64,000 nucleotides of DNA. It comes from Propionibacteriaceae bacterium. Its GTDB lineage: Bacteria; Actinomycetota; Actinomycetes; Propionibacteriales; Propionibacteriaceae. The notes below the pieces were generated by a model, which saw only the letters and a program-made list of their open reading frames with translations, was not told where the DNA came from and made no database searches. The position numbers were made by a program, and so were the translations under genes. Shown here one piece after another: positions 28,482 to 36,893 of the stretch. How positions within the stretch are numbered: the stretch's first letter is position 1; each line of letters starts with the position of its first letter. The DNA lies in assembly GCA_009780915.1 (NCBI GenBank), contig WQZD01000010.1, positions 22,529 through 86,528 on the forward strand. Direction: 5' to 3'.

Positions 28482-28517
28482 CTGACGCCCCACAGCGTGC
28501 GAACCGTGGGGCGTCAG
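28482..28517 (-). terminator. Hairpin after leuA
   Basis: A 12-bp perfect stem (CTGACGCCCCAC / GTGGGGCGTCAG, 12-nt loop) begins 11 bp past the leuA stop. No U-tract follows, so termination would be of the U-less actinobacterial kind, or it simply protects the 3' end. Confidence 0.55.
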
Positions 28518-28527
28518 ATGATGAGGC

Positions 28528-30267
28528 TCATTCGCCGCGGTGGCGGTACGACCGGTCGATGGCCGAGCAGACGGCTTTGAGGGAGGCTGTGACGATGGAC
28601 GGATCCACGCCCACTCCCCACCACACGGCGCCGTCGACCTCCGCCTCGACATAGGCGGCCGCCTGCGCGTCGCCGCCGGAGGAGAGGGCGTGTTCGGCGT
28701 AGTCCAGGACCTTCACCTCGTAGCCGATTCCGGCCACCGCGTCCACGAAGGCCGACACGGGACCGTTGCCCCGCCCGACGATCTCGACGACGTCCCCCCG
28801 CGTGTCGACCTCGGCCGTGATCTCGTAGTCCCCGTCCTCGCTGCTCACACTGGAGGCCACTAGAGACATCGGGGTGGTGTCGGTCATGTACTCGTCGGTG
28901 AACAACTCCATGATCTGGGACGAGGTCACCTCGGTGCCGGTGGCGTCCGTGTACCGCTGCACAGCGCGCGAGAAGTCCAACTGCAGGCGACGCGGCAAGT
29001 CGAAATGATGGTCGGTCTTCATCAGGTACGCCATCCCGCCCTTGCCGGACTGGGAGTTCACGCGGATCACCGCTTCGTACGTCCTCCCCACGTCCGCGGG
29101 ATCGATGGACAGGTACGGCGCCTCCCACCCGATCTGATGGATGCTGACCCCTCGTTCGTCGGCACGACTCTGCAATTCTTCCAACCCCTTCTTAATTGCG
29201 TCTTGGTGAGACCCTGAGAAAGCAGTGTAGACCAAGTCCCCGGCGTACGGGTGGCGAGGATGGACCGGCAGGCCGGTGCAGTACTCGACCGTGCGGCGGA
29301 TCTCGTCGATGTCGGACAGGTCCACCTTGGGGTCGATCCCCTGGGAGAACAGGTTCATGGCCAACGTGACCAGGTCGACGTTGCCCGTACGTTCCCCATG
29401 GCCGAACAGGCAGCCCTCGACACGGTCGGCGCCAGCCATCAGGCCGAACTCGGTGGCGGCCACGGCCGTGCCCCGGTCGTTGTGGGTGTGCAGGGAGACG
29501 GCGATGAACTCGCGGCGGGAGATGTGCCGGATGAAGTACTCGATCTGATCGGCGTAGGTGTTCGGCGTGGACATCTCCACCGTCGCCGGCAGATTGAGGA
29601 TGATCTCCCGGTCGGGACCGGGGCCCCAGACGTCCATCACATTCTCGCAGACCTCGACCGCGAAGTCGGTCGGCGTCTGGGTGAAGATCTCCGGGGAGTA
29701 CTCGTAGCCGAAGTCCGTGCCAGCCAAGTACTTGTCGGCGTACTCCATGACCCACCGCGTGCCGCGTCGGGCCAGGGCCACCGTCTCCTCGGCCGTGTTG
29801 TGGAAGACCACCCGCCTGAAGAGTTCGGACAGGGCGTTGTACATGTGGATCGTCGCCCGCTTGGCGCCGACCAGGGACTGGGCCGTCCGATCGATCAGGT
29901 CCTCTCGCGCCTGGGTGAGCACGGAGATCCGAACGTCGTCGGGGATGCGGTCGGACTCGATCAGGGAACGGACGAAGTCGAAGTCGGTCTGCGAGGCCGA
30001 GGGGAATCCCACCTCGATCTCTTTGTACCCCATCTGCACCAGCAAGTCGAACATGCGCATCTTGCGCGCGGGGGTCATGGGGTCGATGAGGGCTTGGTTC
30101 CCGTCGCGCAGGTCGGTGGACAGCCACCTGGGCGCGTGGGTGATCTTCTTGGCCGGCCAGGTCCGGTCGGGCAGATCGATGGGCTGGAAGGGCAGGTAGC
30201 GCCCGAAAGGCATGGGCGACGGCTGCTGGAATGTGTTAGTTGATTGTTGTGTTCTGACGGTGTTCAT
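28528..30267 (-). CDS. leuA: 2-isopropylmalate synthase
   Basis: A 579-residue enzyme for the first step of leucine synthesis. The catalytic TIM barrel shows STDLRDGNQALIDPM, the metal-site region SLHTHNDRGTAVAATEFG and FGHGERTGNVDL. The C-terminal 150 residues form the LeuA dimer/leucine-feedback domain (EDGDYEITAEVDTRGD). The long N-terminus (PFGRYLPFQPIDLPDRTWP) marks the type 2 actinobacterial form. GAGGAAG precedes the ATG. A leader peptide and hairpin upstream point to attenuation by leucine supply. Confidence 0.96.
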   Translation of the reverse strand: MNTVRTQQSTNTFQQPSPMPFGRYLPFQPIDLPDRTWPAKKITHAPRWLSTDLRDGNQALIDPMTPARKMRMFDLLVQMGYKEIEVGFPSASQTDFDFVRSLIESDRIPDDVRISVLTQAREDLIDRTAQSLVGAKRATIHMYNALSELFRRVVFHNTAEETVALARRGTRWVMEYADKYLAGTDFGYEYSPEIFTQTPTDFAVEVCENVMDVWGPGPDREIILNLPATVEMSTPNTYADQIEYFIRHISRREFIAVSLHTHNDRGTAVAATEFGLMAGADRVEGCLFGHGERTGNVDLVTLAMNLFSQGIDPKVDLSDIDEIRRTVEYCTGLPVHPRHPYAGDLVYTAFSGSHQDAIKKGLEELQSRADERGVSIHQIGWEAPYLSIDPADVGRTYEAVIRVNSQSGKGGMAYLMKTDHHFDLPRRLQLDFSRAVQRYTDATGTEVTSSQIMELFTDEYMTDTTPMSLVASSVSSEDGDYEITAEVDTRGDVVEIVGRGNGPVSAFVDAVAGIGYEVKVLDYAEHALSSGGDAQAAAYVEAEVDGAVWWGVGVDPSIVTASLKAVCSAIDRSYRHRGE

Positions 30268-30312
30268 GGGTTCTTCCTCGCTGAGATGTGGATAAATAGG
30301 TCACGCGAAACT

Positions 30313-30342
30313 CCGCAGCGAGAGTTTCTTCACTCGCTGCGG
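30313..30342 (-). promoter_or_regulatory. Attenuator hairpin in the leuA leader
   Basis: A 10-bp perfect stem (CCGCAGCGAG / CTCGCTGCGG, loop of 10) overlaps the end of the leader peptide gene. A ribosome stalled at its Leu codons would prevent or change this fold. No U-tract follows, so control may act on translation or through an alternative pairing. Confidence 0.6.
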
Positions 30343-30368
30343 CAGCTAAGAAGCAGCCAACACGCCAT
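30330..30368 (-). CDS. leuL: leuA leader peptide
   Basis: A 12-codon frame reads MACWLLLSCRSE, with three consecutive leucine codons (CTG CTT CTT), and its end lies inside the attenuator hairpin. It is 63 bp upstream of leuA on the same strand. The ATG sits seven bases after a TAGACT box, so the message probably begins at the AUG and needs no ribosome site. Leader peptides controlling leuA are known in Actinobacteria; this one is inferred by position and codon content. Confidence 0.7.
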   Translation of the reverse strand: MACWLLLSCRSE

Positions 30369-30375
30369 GAGGGAT

Positions 30376-30405
30376 AGTCTAAGCAGACTCGCCCCTCGAA
30401 CACAA
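30376..30405 (-). promoter_or_regulatory. Promoter of the leuL-leuA transcript
   Basis: On the minus strand a -35-like TTGTGT and a -10 box TAGACT are 18 bp apart, with the leader ATG seven bases after the -10. Confidence 0.6.
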
Positions 30406-30423
30406 GGGCAAGAACCATACAAC

Positions 30424-31242
30424 TCATCCATCCGGGTTCAGCGCGTAGCACGCGATGGCCGTCGCAGCGGCGACATTGAGGGAGTCTGTGCCGCGTGACA
30501 TGGGGATCCTCACCACGACATCGGCTCTCTCCAACCAGTGGTCGGACAGTCCTGCGCCTTCCGTCCCGAGCAGCACGGCGACAGGACGCGGCGCCGCCGC
30601 CAGGTCCCGCGCCAGGGCGGACAGCGGAACCGACTCGGGGGTGAGCGCCATCGCGACGATCGTGAACCCCCGCGCACGAAGATCGTCGAGGGGGTCGCCC
30701 TGGTCGGGCATCCGCGCCCACGGCAGGGAGAAGACCGCCCCCATCGAGGTCTTGACCGCTCGCCGGTACAGGGGATCGGCGCACCGCGGCGACAGGAGGA
30801 CCCCATCCCAGCCCAGCCCCGCAGCCGAGCGGAGGATGGCCCCGATGTTGGCATGGTCGACGATGTCCTCCACCACGATCAGACGGGTGGCGCCGTCGAC
30901 CACCTGGCCCATGTCCCACCCGTCGCCGCGGTGGAAGGCGGCCAACGCGCCGCGGTGGACGTGGAAGCCCGTCACCTGCTCGGCCAGGGATTCGGTGACG
31001 ACGTAACACGGGACAGGGCTCGCCCCCAGCACCTCGTCCAGGCGTGGGATCCACCGGGGGGCCAGCAGGAAGGAGCGGGGCACGTACCCCGCCTGCCATG
31101 CGCGGGCGATCACCTTCTCCCCTTCGGCGATGAACAACCCGCCGTCAGTCTCCAGCCTGCGCCGCAGACTGGAGTCGCGCAGGCTGACGTAGTCCCCGAG
31201 ACGTGGGTCGGCGGGATCGGTGATGTCGGTGAAGGTGGCCAC
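30424..31242 (-). CDS. TrmH/SpoU-family RNA 2'-O-methyltransferase
   Basis: A 272-residue SPOUT methyltransferase. It has an N-terminal substrate-binding part (LFIAEGEKVIARAW) and a C-terminal knot with the SpoU motifs: VEDIVDHANIGAILRSAAGLG (motif 1, read in parts), VAVLLGTEGAGLSDHWL (motif 2) and IPMSRGTDSLNVAAATAI (motif 3). It uses S-adenosylmethionine to methylate ribose in tRNA or rRNA; the target nucleotide is not predictable. The GTG of VATFTDI is taken as start because the open frame upstream is not coding-like. Confidence 0.9.
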   Translation of the reverse strand: MATFTDITDPADPRLGDYVSLRDSSLRRRLETDGGLFIAEGEKVIARAWQAGYVPRSFLLAPRWIPRLDEVLGASPVPCYVVTESLAEQVTGFHVHRGALAAFHRGDGWDMGQVVDGATRLIVVEDIVDHANIGAILRSAAGLGWDGVLLSPRCADPLYRRAVKTSMGAVFSLPWARMPDQGDPLDDLRARGFTIVAMALTPESVPLSALARDLAAAPRPVAVLLGTEGAGLSDHWLERADVVVRIPMSRGTDSLNVAAATAIACYALNPDG

Positions 31243-31277
31243 CCACCCAGGGTAGTACGCCCGGGACGCGGACGGGG

Positions 31278-34200
31278 TCAGCGGTGCTTGGTGACGTTCC
31301 GTGAGATCCCGGGCGCTTGTTCGGCAGTGGTCGACATGGAGGTCGAGGACGCGCCCATGGCGGAGGTGACCAGGATCGGGGAGGTCGACACCGTCCCCAT
31401 CCCGGGCTCCAGCCAGGTGACGACCACCTCGTACGTCCCCGCGACGGGGGCGGTCAACCGTGCTGAATAGGTGCCGGGCTGGGTCTCGGTGAAATCTGTG
31501 ATCTGGACGTCGGCCCCGACACCGGGGTCGGCACCGCCGGACGAGGTGATCGCCGCTGAGATCAAGGACCCCTGGCCCGTCAGCGGCGCCGACGCGGAAC
31601 CGCCCACCCTGGCGACCACCGACGCGGTCAGGATGTAGCTCTCCAGCCCGTCGCCGACCGCGGCCAAGGGGTCCGGGGTCACGGACGTGCTCAGCGTGGA
31701 CGACCATGCCGGGATGAACGTCACATGGGCCGGGCTGTCGACGAGATCCCGGACGAGATGGTCGGCGCCGGTGAAGGTCACACGCACCGGGAAGATGCCG
31801 ACTTGGTGGGAGACGATCGTCGCGGTGTACGTCCCGTCGCCGTTGTCCACGAGGGGGGCGGCCACCTGGGTGCCGGTCGTCGTGACCCCCAGGTCCGAGA
31901 CCAGACCCGTGACGCGCCCGCCATTGACGTCCCTGGCGTAGATCGTGACCGTGTAGGCGTCCACGCCGTTGGCGAGTCGAACGCCCTGGGTCATGGAATA
32001 GCTCAGTGTCGAGGGGTCGGGCGGGGCGCAGCCTGGAAGGAAGGTCACGGCGACGGGAGAGCCCGCGAGAGGGCGTAGGACCCCGCCGTCCACCACCTGG
32101 GCCGACACGGTGACCGTCTCGGAGGTCTGGTCTGCGACAGTGGCCGACGCGACGCCCGACTCGTCGGTCGTCACGGACGCGGACGACACCGTCGCTTCGC
32201 CGTCGACGCTCAGACGGACCACAGCGTCCGACAGGGGGCGCCCGGCCTGGTCCTTCACCTGGACCGACACGGTGGTCGCTCCCGGTCGGTCGCACGGGAT
32301 GGTCACCACCTGCGACTCCACGGCCAGGGACGACTGCCAGGCGTCCGGGGTCCCCGGGCGGAACACCAGGTCCTGGGGCGTCTGCTCCACCGGGATGGTC
32401 TGCCCCGTGTCGAGGGTGACCCACGCCTGGAGGGCCACCGTCTCGGCGTGACGATCGGTGACCAGGACATCGGCATGGCCCTGTCCGTCCAGGGTCGCCG
32501 TTCCGCTCGTCAGGGCGGCGGCGCCATCCACCTGGAATCCCACGTCGAGGCCGGCGACAGGGGTCCCGCATCCGTCGATCCAGTCGACCGACACCTGGTA
32601 CGCGGTGGCGCCGTCCGCGGGAACCGGCGCGTCGCCGACCTGCGAGACGGTGGCCACCGGGGCGGACGACGGCATGGGGACGGCCACGAGGCCCATCGGG
32701 ACCTCGACAGGGGAATCCGCGAGGTCGCGCCACACGCCATCGACCAGCACCTGGGCCGACACCTCCGGTCGGCCGCCCGCCAGCAGAGCCCCCAGATCGA
32801 CGACCGCTGTGAGGTTTGCCACACCGTCGTCGTCGGTGGTCGCTTCGGGCTGGATGGCCACCAGCGGGCCGGCCACGCTGAACCGCACATTCGCCGCCGG
32901 CACCGCACGGCCGGCCGTGTCGAGGATGGTCGCCTGCGCGGTGACCTCGGTGGTGGAGATCTCGGGGGCCGCCCAGCACGGGGGTATCGTCACCTGGATC
33001 GGGTCCGAGGTGACGACCAAGGTCGACCCCTGCGGATCGACAACCGGCTCGGGCACCTCGACGATGGTCGGATCGGAGAGGTTCCCCGCCTGGTCCGCCG
33101 TGGTGAGTTGAACCGTGGCCCCGTGCTCCATGACCCCCCGGGGGACGTCCAGCGACCAGGCGCCTGTGGCGTCCACGGGCGCCGAACCGATGAGGGCGCC
33201 ACCCGAGCCGCGGACGGAGACCGTCCACCCCACACCGACGACACCAGGCGCCGACCCCTCGATCCGGGCGGCCGTGGCCGAGTGGACGACAGGGGCCGAG
33301 GGACGCGCGGTCACCAAGGGGACCGACCTCGCCACGGAGGGATTCCCCGCGGCGTCGACGGCCACGGCGGTGACGACCCCGGACTGCGCGCCGGGCGGAG
33401 TGGGCGCCATCCACTGGCCCGAGCGCGGCGTCACATGGACCACCGAATGGTCAGGCCAGGTGAGGGTGATGGTGACGCCCGGGTCGCTCGTGCCGGAGAC
33501 GATGGAGGAATTGGCGGTCTGGATGACGGGGGCGTTCGGGATGGTGGTGTCCAGCCAGGCCGTCGCGTCGGGACCGTCGCCCTGGGGGCCGACGCCTGTG
33601 GCCGTGACGGGGCCGGACGCCATTCCCGCAGGAGTCGGCGCCGACCAGGACCCGTCCGGCGCCACGGGCACGGGAGCGGACACGGTCGCGTCGGGCCACG
33701 TCAGTCGCAGCGTCCAGGTCGGGTCGACGGGCTCCGGCAGGGCTCCGGCGACGATTCGAGCATTGGCCGTGTCGACTTGGGGGGCGGGCGGGAGAAGGCC
33801 GGCCTGGTCGACGACGACGTACCCCGAATACCCCGTGTGCGTGGCGGGATCGGTGACAGCCACCTTGATCGCCAGGCTGCGCGACGCCGCGTCGCCGTTG
33901 GCCGCCAGGTGGATGCGCATCGTCGCGGGCCCGACGCCCCCCGAGGGCTCGGGAGCGGCCACGACACCCGCCGGAACACCCGTGACCTGCCACCGATCCT
34001 GGGCGTCGAGCGGGAGGTGGACGGTGATGGCGGCGCCCGCCGACCCCGTGTCCGCGCTCGCCAGGGTGGCGCCGTCGTCGGTCCAGCACACGCCGTCCGC
34101 GTACCGGGTCAGGACGGGGCACGTGACGACCGTCCCCGTCCCGTCGTACACACCCGGATCGGCTGGGACCAGGTCATAGATCGCCACCTCAGGCCACTGC

Positions 34201-35783
34201 GAAGCGAAGTCGATCACCACCTGCGTCCCGTCCGGCTCGTCGATGGTCGCCGAGGAGGACGTGAAACTGAAGGGCTGCTCCTCCCCCACGCGATGGGCGA
34301 GGACCCAGGACATGACCGCGCGCTCGTCCAGGACGGAGTCCGCCTGGACCATGGCGGCCAGATTGGCCCCGTCGCTGAACAGGTCGGCCAGGCTCAAGTC
34401 GGCGCCGGTGTCCAGACGCGCGTTGAGGACCGCCGCCACCGGGGACGGGCCCGACGTGGCGCCTGACGGCACGCTGACGAGCGACAGGACGTTGCCGAAG
34501 TCGGCCTCCACGGACAGGGACAGAGTCAGGGTCACCGGGGTGCTGCGCAGGGACGCCATGTCGCCGGTCGGCAGGCACGCCTGCCCCGAACTGAGGCGGT
34601 CCGTCCCCCATGCCTGTTTCAGGTAGGCGTCCTGCCTGTCACGGAAGGTGGCCATGAGGGCGTTCTCGACATCCGTGTCGGCCAGTCCCGAGATACGGGC
34701 CCGCTGCACCTGGGCGCAGTGGGGAATCGCTGTCGTGTCCGTCCTCGCGCTCACCAACTCGGTCGTCCACGTGACCGTGACGGGGTTCACGTCGAAGGTC
34801 TGGCCATCACTGGCCAGCTCCGACGGAGACGAGGAGATCGCAGCCGGGACGTCGGGCGTGGCCGTGGCCGTCACCGGCGATCCGAGGGGTTGGAACCCCG
34901 CTCGCTCAGTCACGGATCGCCCCTGGGCGGACAGCAGGGATTGAGCCAGGACGCGTGCCGGGGACGTCGAGGCGTCGGCGTGGTCGATGACGATGGCCAG
35001 AGACGAGGTCAAGGGATAGCGCCCCGACTGCACGGCAGACGCCGACGGCGCCACGCCGTCGACCCCGATCAGGTGGATCCCCTGGCCTTCCAGGTCGGTC
35101 CAGTCGGACCAGATGGCGTTCACGTAGTACCCGTACGCGTACCCGATGGCGCCGTCCTGCCCGGTGAAGATCGCTGGCGCGTCGATGGGACCCGTCGGCC
35201 CGGGAGTGCGCTGGAGGGGGGCTGGAGCCATGGCCGTGGCGCCCATGACCAGGTCGGTCATGGCGGCCTGTGAGGCGGAGTCCGATCGTTGCTGGTACGC
35301 GGTGATGGGACCCGGCGTCCCTCCCACCTGGGCCCAGTCGGTGATCGCGCCGGAGTAGATCTGACGCAGTTGGGTCTGGGACAGGGAGGTCACCGGGTTG
35401 TCCGCGCCGACCAGGAAGAAGAATCCTTCCGTGGCGAGGGGGATGACCTCCAGGTCCATCCCCGCCTCGCGGGCGGCGTCGAGTTGGGACGTGGTGGGCG
35501 CCGGCACGAGGATGAGGTCGGCGTCGCCGACGATCAGGCGGCGGTACGCGTCGTCGGTGGAGGTGAAGCTCATGGAGGAGAGGTCGGCGATGTCGCCCAG
35601 GGACGCTTGGCCGTACGCCATGGCCAGGGTGTACGCCTCAGGGGACCCGTCGATGCTGACGACGGACAGCGGTGACGTGACGGGATCGGCGGCGAATGCC
35701 TTCGGCGCCGCCAAGCCCGCCATGGCGAGAGTGAGACTGGCCGCGCACACACCGCAGAAGGTGCGCCAGCCGCGAGCCCTCAT
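31278..35783 (-). CDS. Giant secreted protein: PstS-like phosphate-binding domain, DUF3298-like domain and Ig-like repeats
   Basis: A 1501-residue exported protein. After a signal peptide (about residues 1-33) comes a PstS/PBP-like domain (about 35-300; TSTDDAYRRLIVGDADLILV and GQDGAIGYAYGYYV). Next is a region like DUF3298 (about 315-560; LNARLDTGADLSLADLFSDG). Several Ig-like domains follow: first Big_6-like repeats with PDGSWSAPTP, then at least three Big_1/invasin-like repeats with ILDTAGRAVPAANVRFSVAG and related strings. There is no LPxTG motif or terminal helix, so anchoring is unclear. ATG 35783 has GAGGAG five bases upstream; a GTG two codons earlier is less likely. Domain names are from pattern recognition. 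The function is unknown; a phosphate-sensing or adhesive surface role is only a guess. Confidence 0.75.
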   Translation of the reverse strand: MRARGWRTFCGVCAASLTLAMAGLAAPKAFAADPVTSPLSVVSIDGSPEAYTLAMAYGQASLGDIADLSSMSFTSTDDAYRRLIVGDADLILVPAPTTSQLDAAREAGMDLEVIPLATEGFFFLVGADNPVTSLSQTQLRQIYSGAITDWAQVGGTPGPITAYQQRSDSASQAAMTDLVMGATAMAPAPLQRTPGPTGPIDAPAIFTGQDGAIGYAYGYYVNAIWSDWTDLEGQGIHLIGVDGVAPSASAVQSGRYPLTSSLAIVIDHADASTSPARVLAQSLLSAQGRSVTERAGFQPLGSPVTATATPDVPAAISSSPSELASDGQTFDVNPVTVTWTTELVSARTDTTAIPHCAQVQRARISGLADTDVENALMATFRDRQDAYLKQAWGTDRLSSGQACLPTGDMASLRSTPVTLTLSLSVEADFGNVLSLVSVPSGATSGPSPVAAVLNARLDTGADLSLADLFSDGANLAAMVQADSVLDERAVMSWVLAHRVGEEQPFSFTSSSATIDEPDGTQVVIDFASQWPEVAIYDLVPADPGVYDGTGTVVTCPVLTRYADGVCWTDDGATLASADTGSAGAAITVHLPLDAQDRWQVTGVPAGVVAAPEPSGGVGPATMRIHLAANGDAASRSLAIKVAVTDPATHTGYSGYVVVDQAGLLPPAPQVDTANARIVAGALPEPVDPTWTLRLTWPDATVSAPVPVAPDGSWSAPTPAGMASGPVTATGVGPQGDGPDATAWLDTTIPNAPVIQTANSSIVSGTSDPGVTITLTWPDHSVVHVTPRSGQWMAPTPPGAQSGVVTAVAVDAAGNPSVARSVPLVTARPSAPVVHSATAARIEGSAPGVVGVGWTVSVRGSGGALIGSAPVDATGAWSLDVPRGVMEHGATVQLTTADQAGNLSDPTIVEVPEPVVDPQGSTLVVTSDPIQVTIPPCWAAPEISTTEVTAQATILDTAGRAVPAANVRFSVAGPLVAIQPEATTDDDGVANLTAVVDLGALLAGGRPEVSAQVLVDGVWRDLADSPVEVPMGLVAVPMPSSAPVATVSQVGDAPVPADGATAYQVSVDWIDGCGTPVAGLDVGFQVDGAAALTSGTATLDGQGHADVLVTDRHAETVALQAWVTLDTGQTIPVEQTPQDLVFRPGTPDAWQSSLAVESQVVTIPCDRPGATTVSVQVKDQAGRPLSDAVVRLSVDGEATVSSASVTTDESGVASATVADQTSETVTVSAQVVDGGVLRPLAGSPVAVTFLPGCAPPDPSTLSYSMTQGVRLANGVDAYTVTIYARDVNGGRVTGLVSDLGVTTTGTQVAAPLVDNGDGTYTATIVSHQVGIFPVRVTFTGADHLVRDLVDSPAHVTFIPAWSSTLSTSVTPDPLAAVGDGLESYILTASVVARVGGSASAPLTGQGSLISAAITSSGGADPGVGADVQITDFTETQPGTYSARLTAPVAGTYEVVVTWLEPGMGTVSTSPILVTSAMGASSTSMSTTAEQAPGISRNVTKHR

Positions 35784-35975
35784 GGCCACTCCTCATCGTT
35801 GATCGGGGTCGCGGACGGTGCGTTCACCAGAAGAGACACTTGGCACCAGCCCCGCTACCCCCACCTGTTGACAGTCTTCTAGGACCTGATTATAGCTGAA
35901 ACGTGCAAAATCAGCCTGAAACAGGGTAGGGATCCATATCCCTTGCAGGTGTCGGTCTCGTCGCTCGCCGCCCGC

Positions 35976-36893
35976 TCAGAAGCCCAAACGGTTCAGCGCT
36001 TTCGGGTCGCGCTGCCACTCCTTGAGGACCTTGACTTTCAGGTCCAAGTACACGGGCATCCCCATCAGGCGGGATATCCTCTCGCGGGCCAACGTGCCGA
36101 TCTGCTTGATCCGAGCCCCTTGGCGCCCCACGACGATGGGCTTCTGGGAGTCGCGTTCGACGACGAGGTTCGCGTAGATGTCCAGCAGGGGTTTGTCCTC
36201 GGGCCTGTCCGGGCGCAGCCCCATCTCCTCGATCGTCACCGCGATGGAGTGCGGAAGCTCCTCGCGCGCCTCGGCCAAGGCGACCTCGCGGATCAGTTCC
36301 GCGATCAAGGTCTCGGTCGGCTCGTCGGTGACCTCGCCGTCCGGGTAGTACGCGGGGCCCTCCGGCAACTGGGCGATCAACAGGTCTCGCACGAGGTCCA
36401 CGTTCACGCCGCTCACCGCCGAGACGGGGATGATCTCGGCCCACTGGATCCCCAGCTCGCCCTCCAGCCCTTGGATGTCGAGGAGGTGCTCGCGTGTGCG
36501 GGCGTCCGACGCGGCGTCGACCTTGGTCGCCAACGCCACCAGGGTCGGGCGGTGGGTCAGTTCGGCCAGTTGCGTGATGAGGAAGCGGTCCCCCGGGCCG
36601 ATCTTCTCCGGACAGGGCAGGCACACCCCGACCACGTCGACTTCGCTCCACGTGTCATAGACGAGTTGGTTGAGCCGTTCGCCCAACAGGGTGCGGGGAC
36701 GATGGACGCCTGGAGTGTCCAGGATGACCATCTGAGCGTCCTCCCTGGTCACAATGCCTTTGACGATGTGCCGGGTCGTCTGCGGCTTGTCCGAGGCGAT
36801 GGCCACTTTCGTCCCGACCAGGGCGTTGACCAGGGTGGACTTGCCCGCGTTGGGGCGTCCCACGAAACATGAAAATCCTGACAGGTGAGTCAT
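35976..36893 (-). CDS. era: GTPase Era
   Basis: An Era GTPase of about 305 residues, needed for 30S ribosome maturation. G1 is GRPNAGKSTLVNALVG, G3 is DTPG, and the G4 position reads TKVD (the usual NKxD with Thr for Asn, a variation seen in some actinobacterial Era). A C-terminal KH domain (VVGRQGARIKQIG) binds 16S rRNA. The start overlaps the corC-like stop; either the GTG at 36896 or the following ATG fits. It is the last gene of the phoH-ybeY-corC-era run. Confidence 0.96.
   Translation of the reverse strand: MTHLSGFSCFVGRPNAGKSTLVNALVGTKVAIASDKPQTTRHIVKGIVTREDAQMVILDTPGVHRPRTLLGERLNQLVYDTWSEVDVVGVCLPCPEKIGPGDRFLITQLAELTHRPTLVALATKVDAASDARTREHLLDIQGLEGELGIQWAEIIPVSAVSGVNVDLVRDLLIAQLPEGPAYYPDGEVTDEPTETLIAELIREVALAEAREELPHSIAVTIEEMGLRPDRPEDKPLLDIYANLVVERDSQKPIVVGRQGARIKQIGTLARERISRLMGMPVYLDLKVKVLKEWQRDPKALNRLGF

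Noticed and set aside
31687..34466. Several plus-strand frames opposite the Ig-like repeat protein.
   Set aside because: Translations are Arg/Gly-rich and random, while the minus strand gives a coherent signal peptide and domains.
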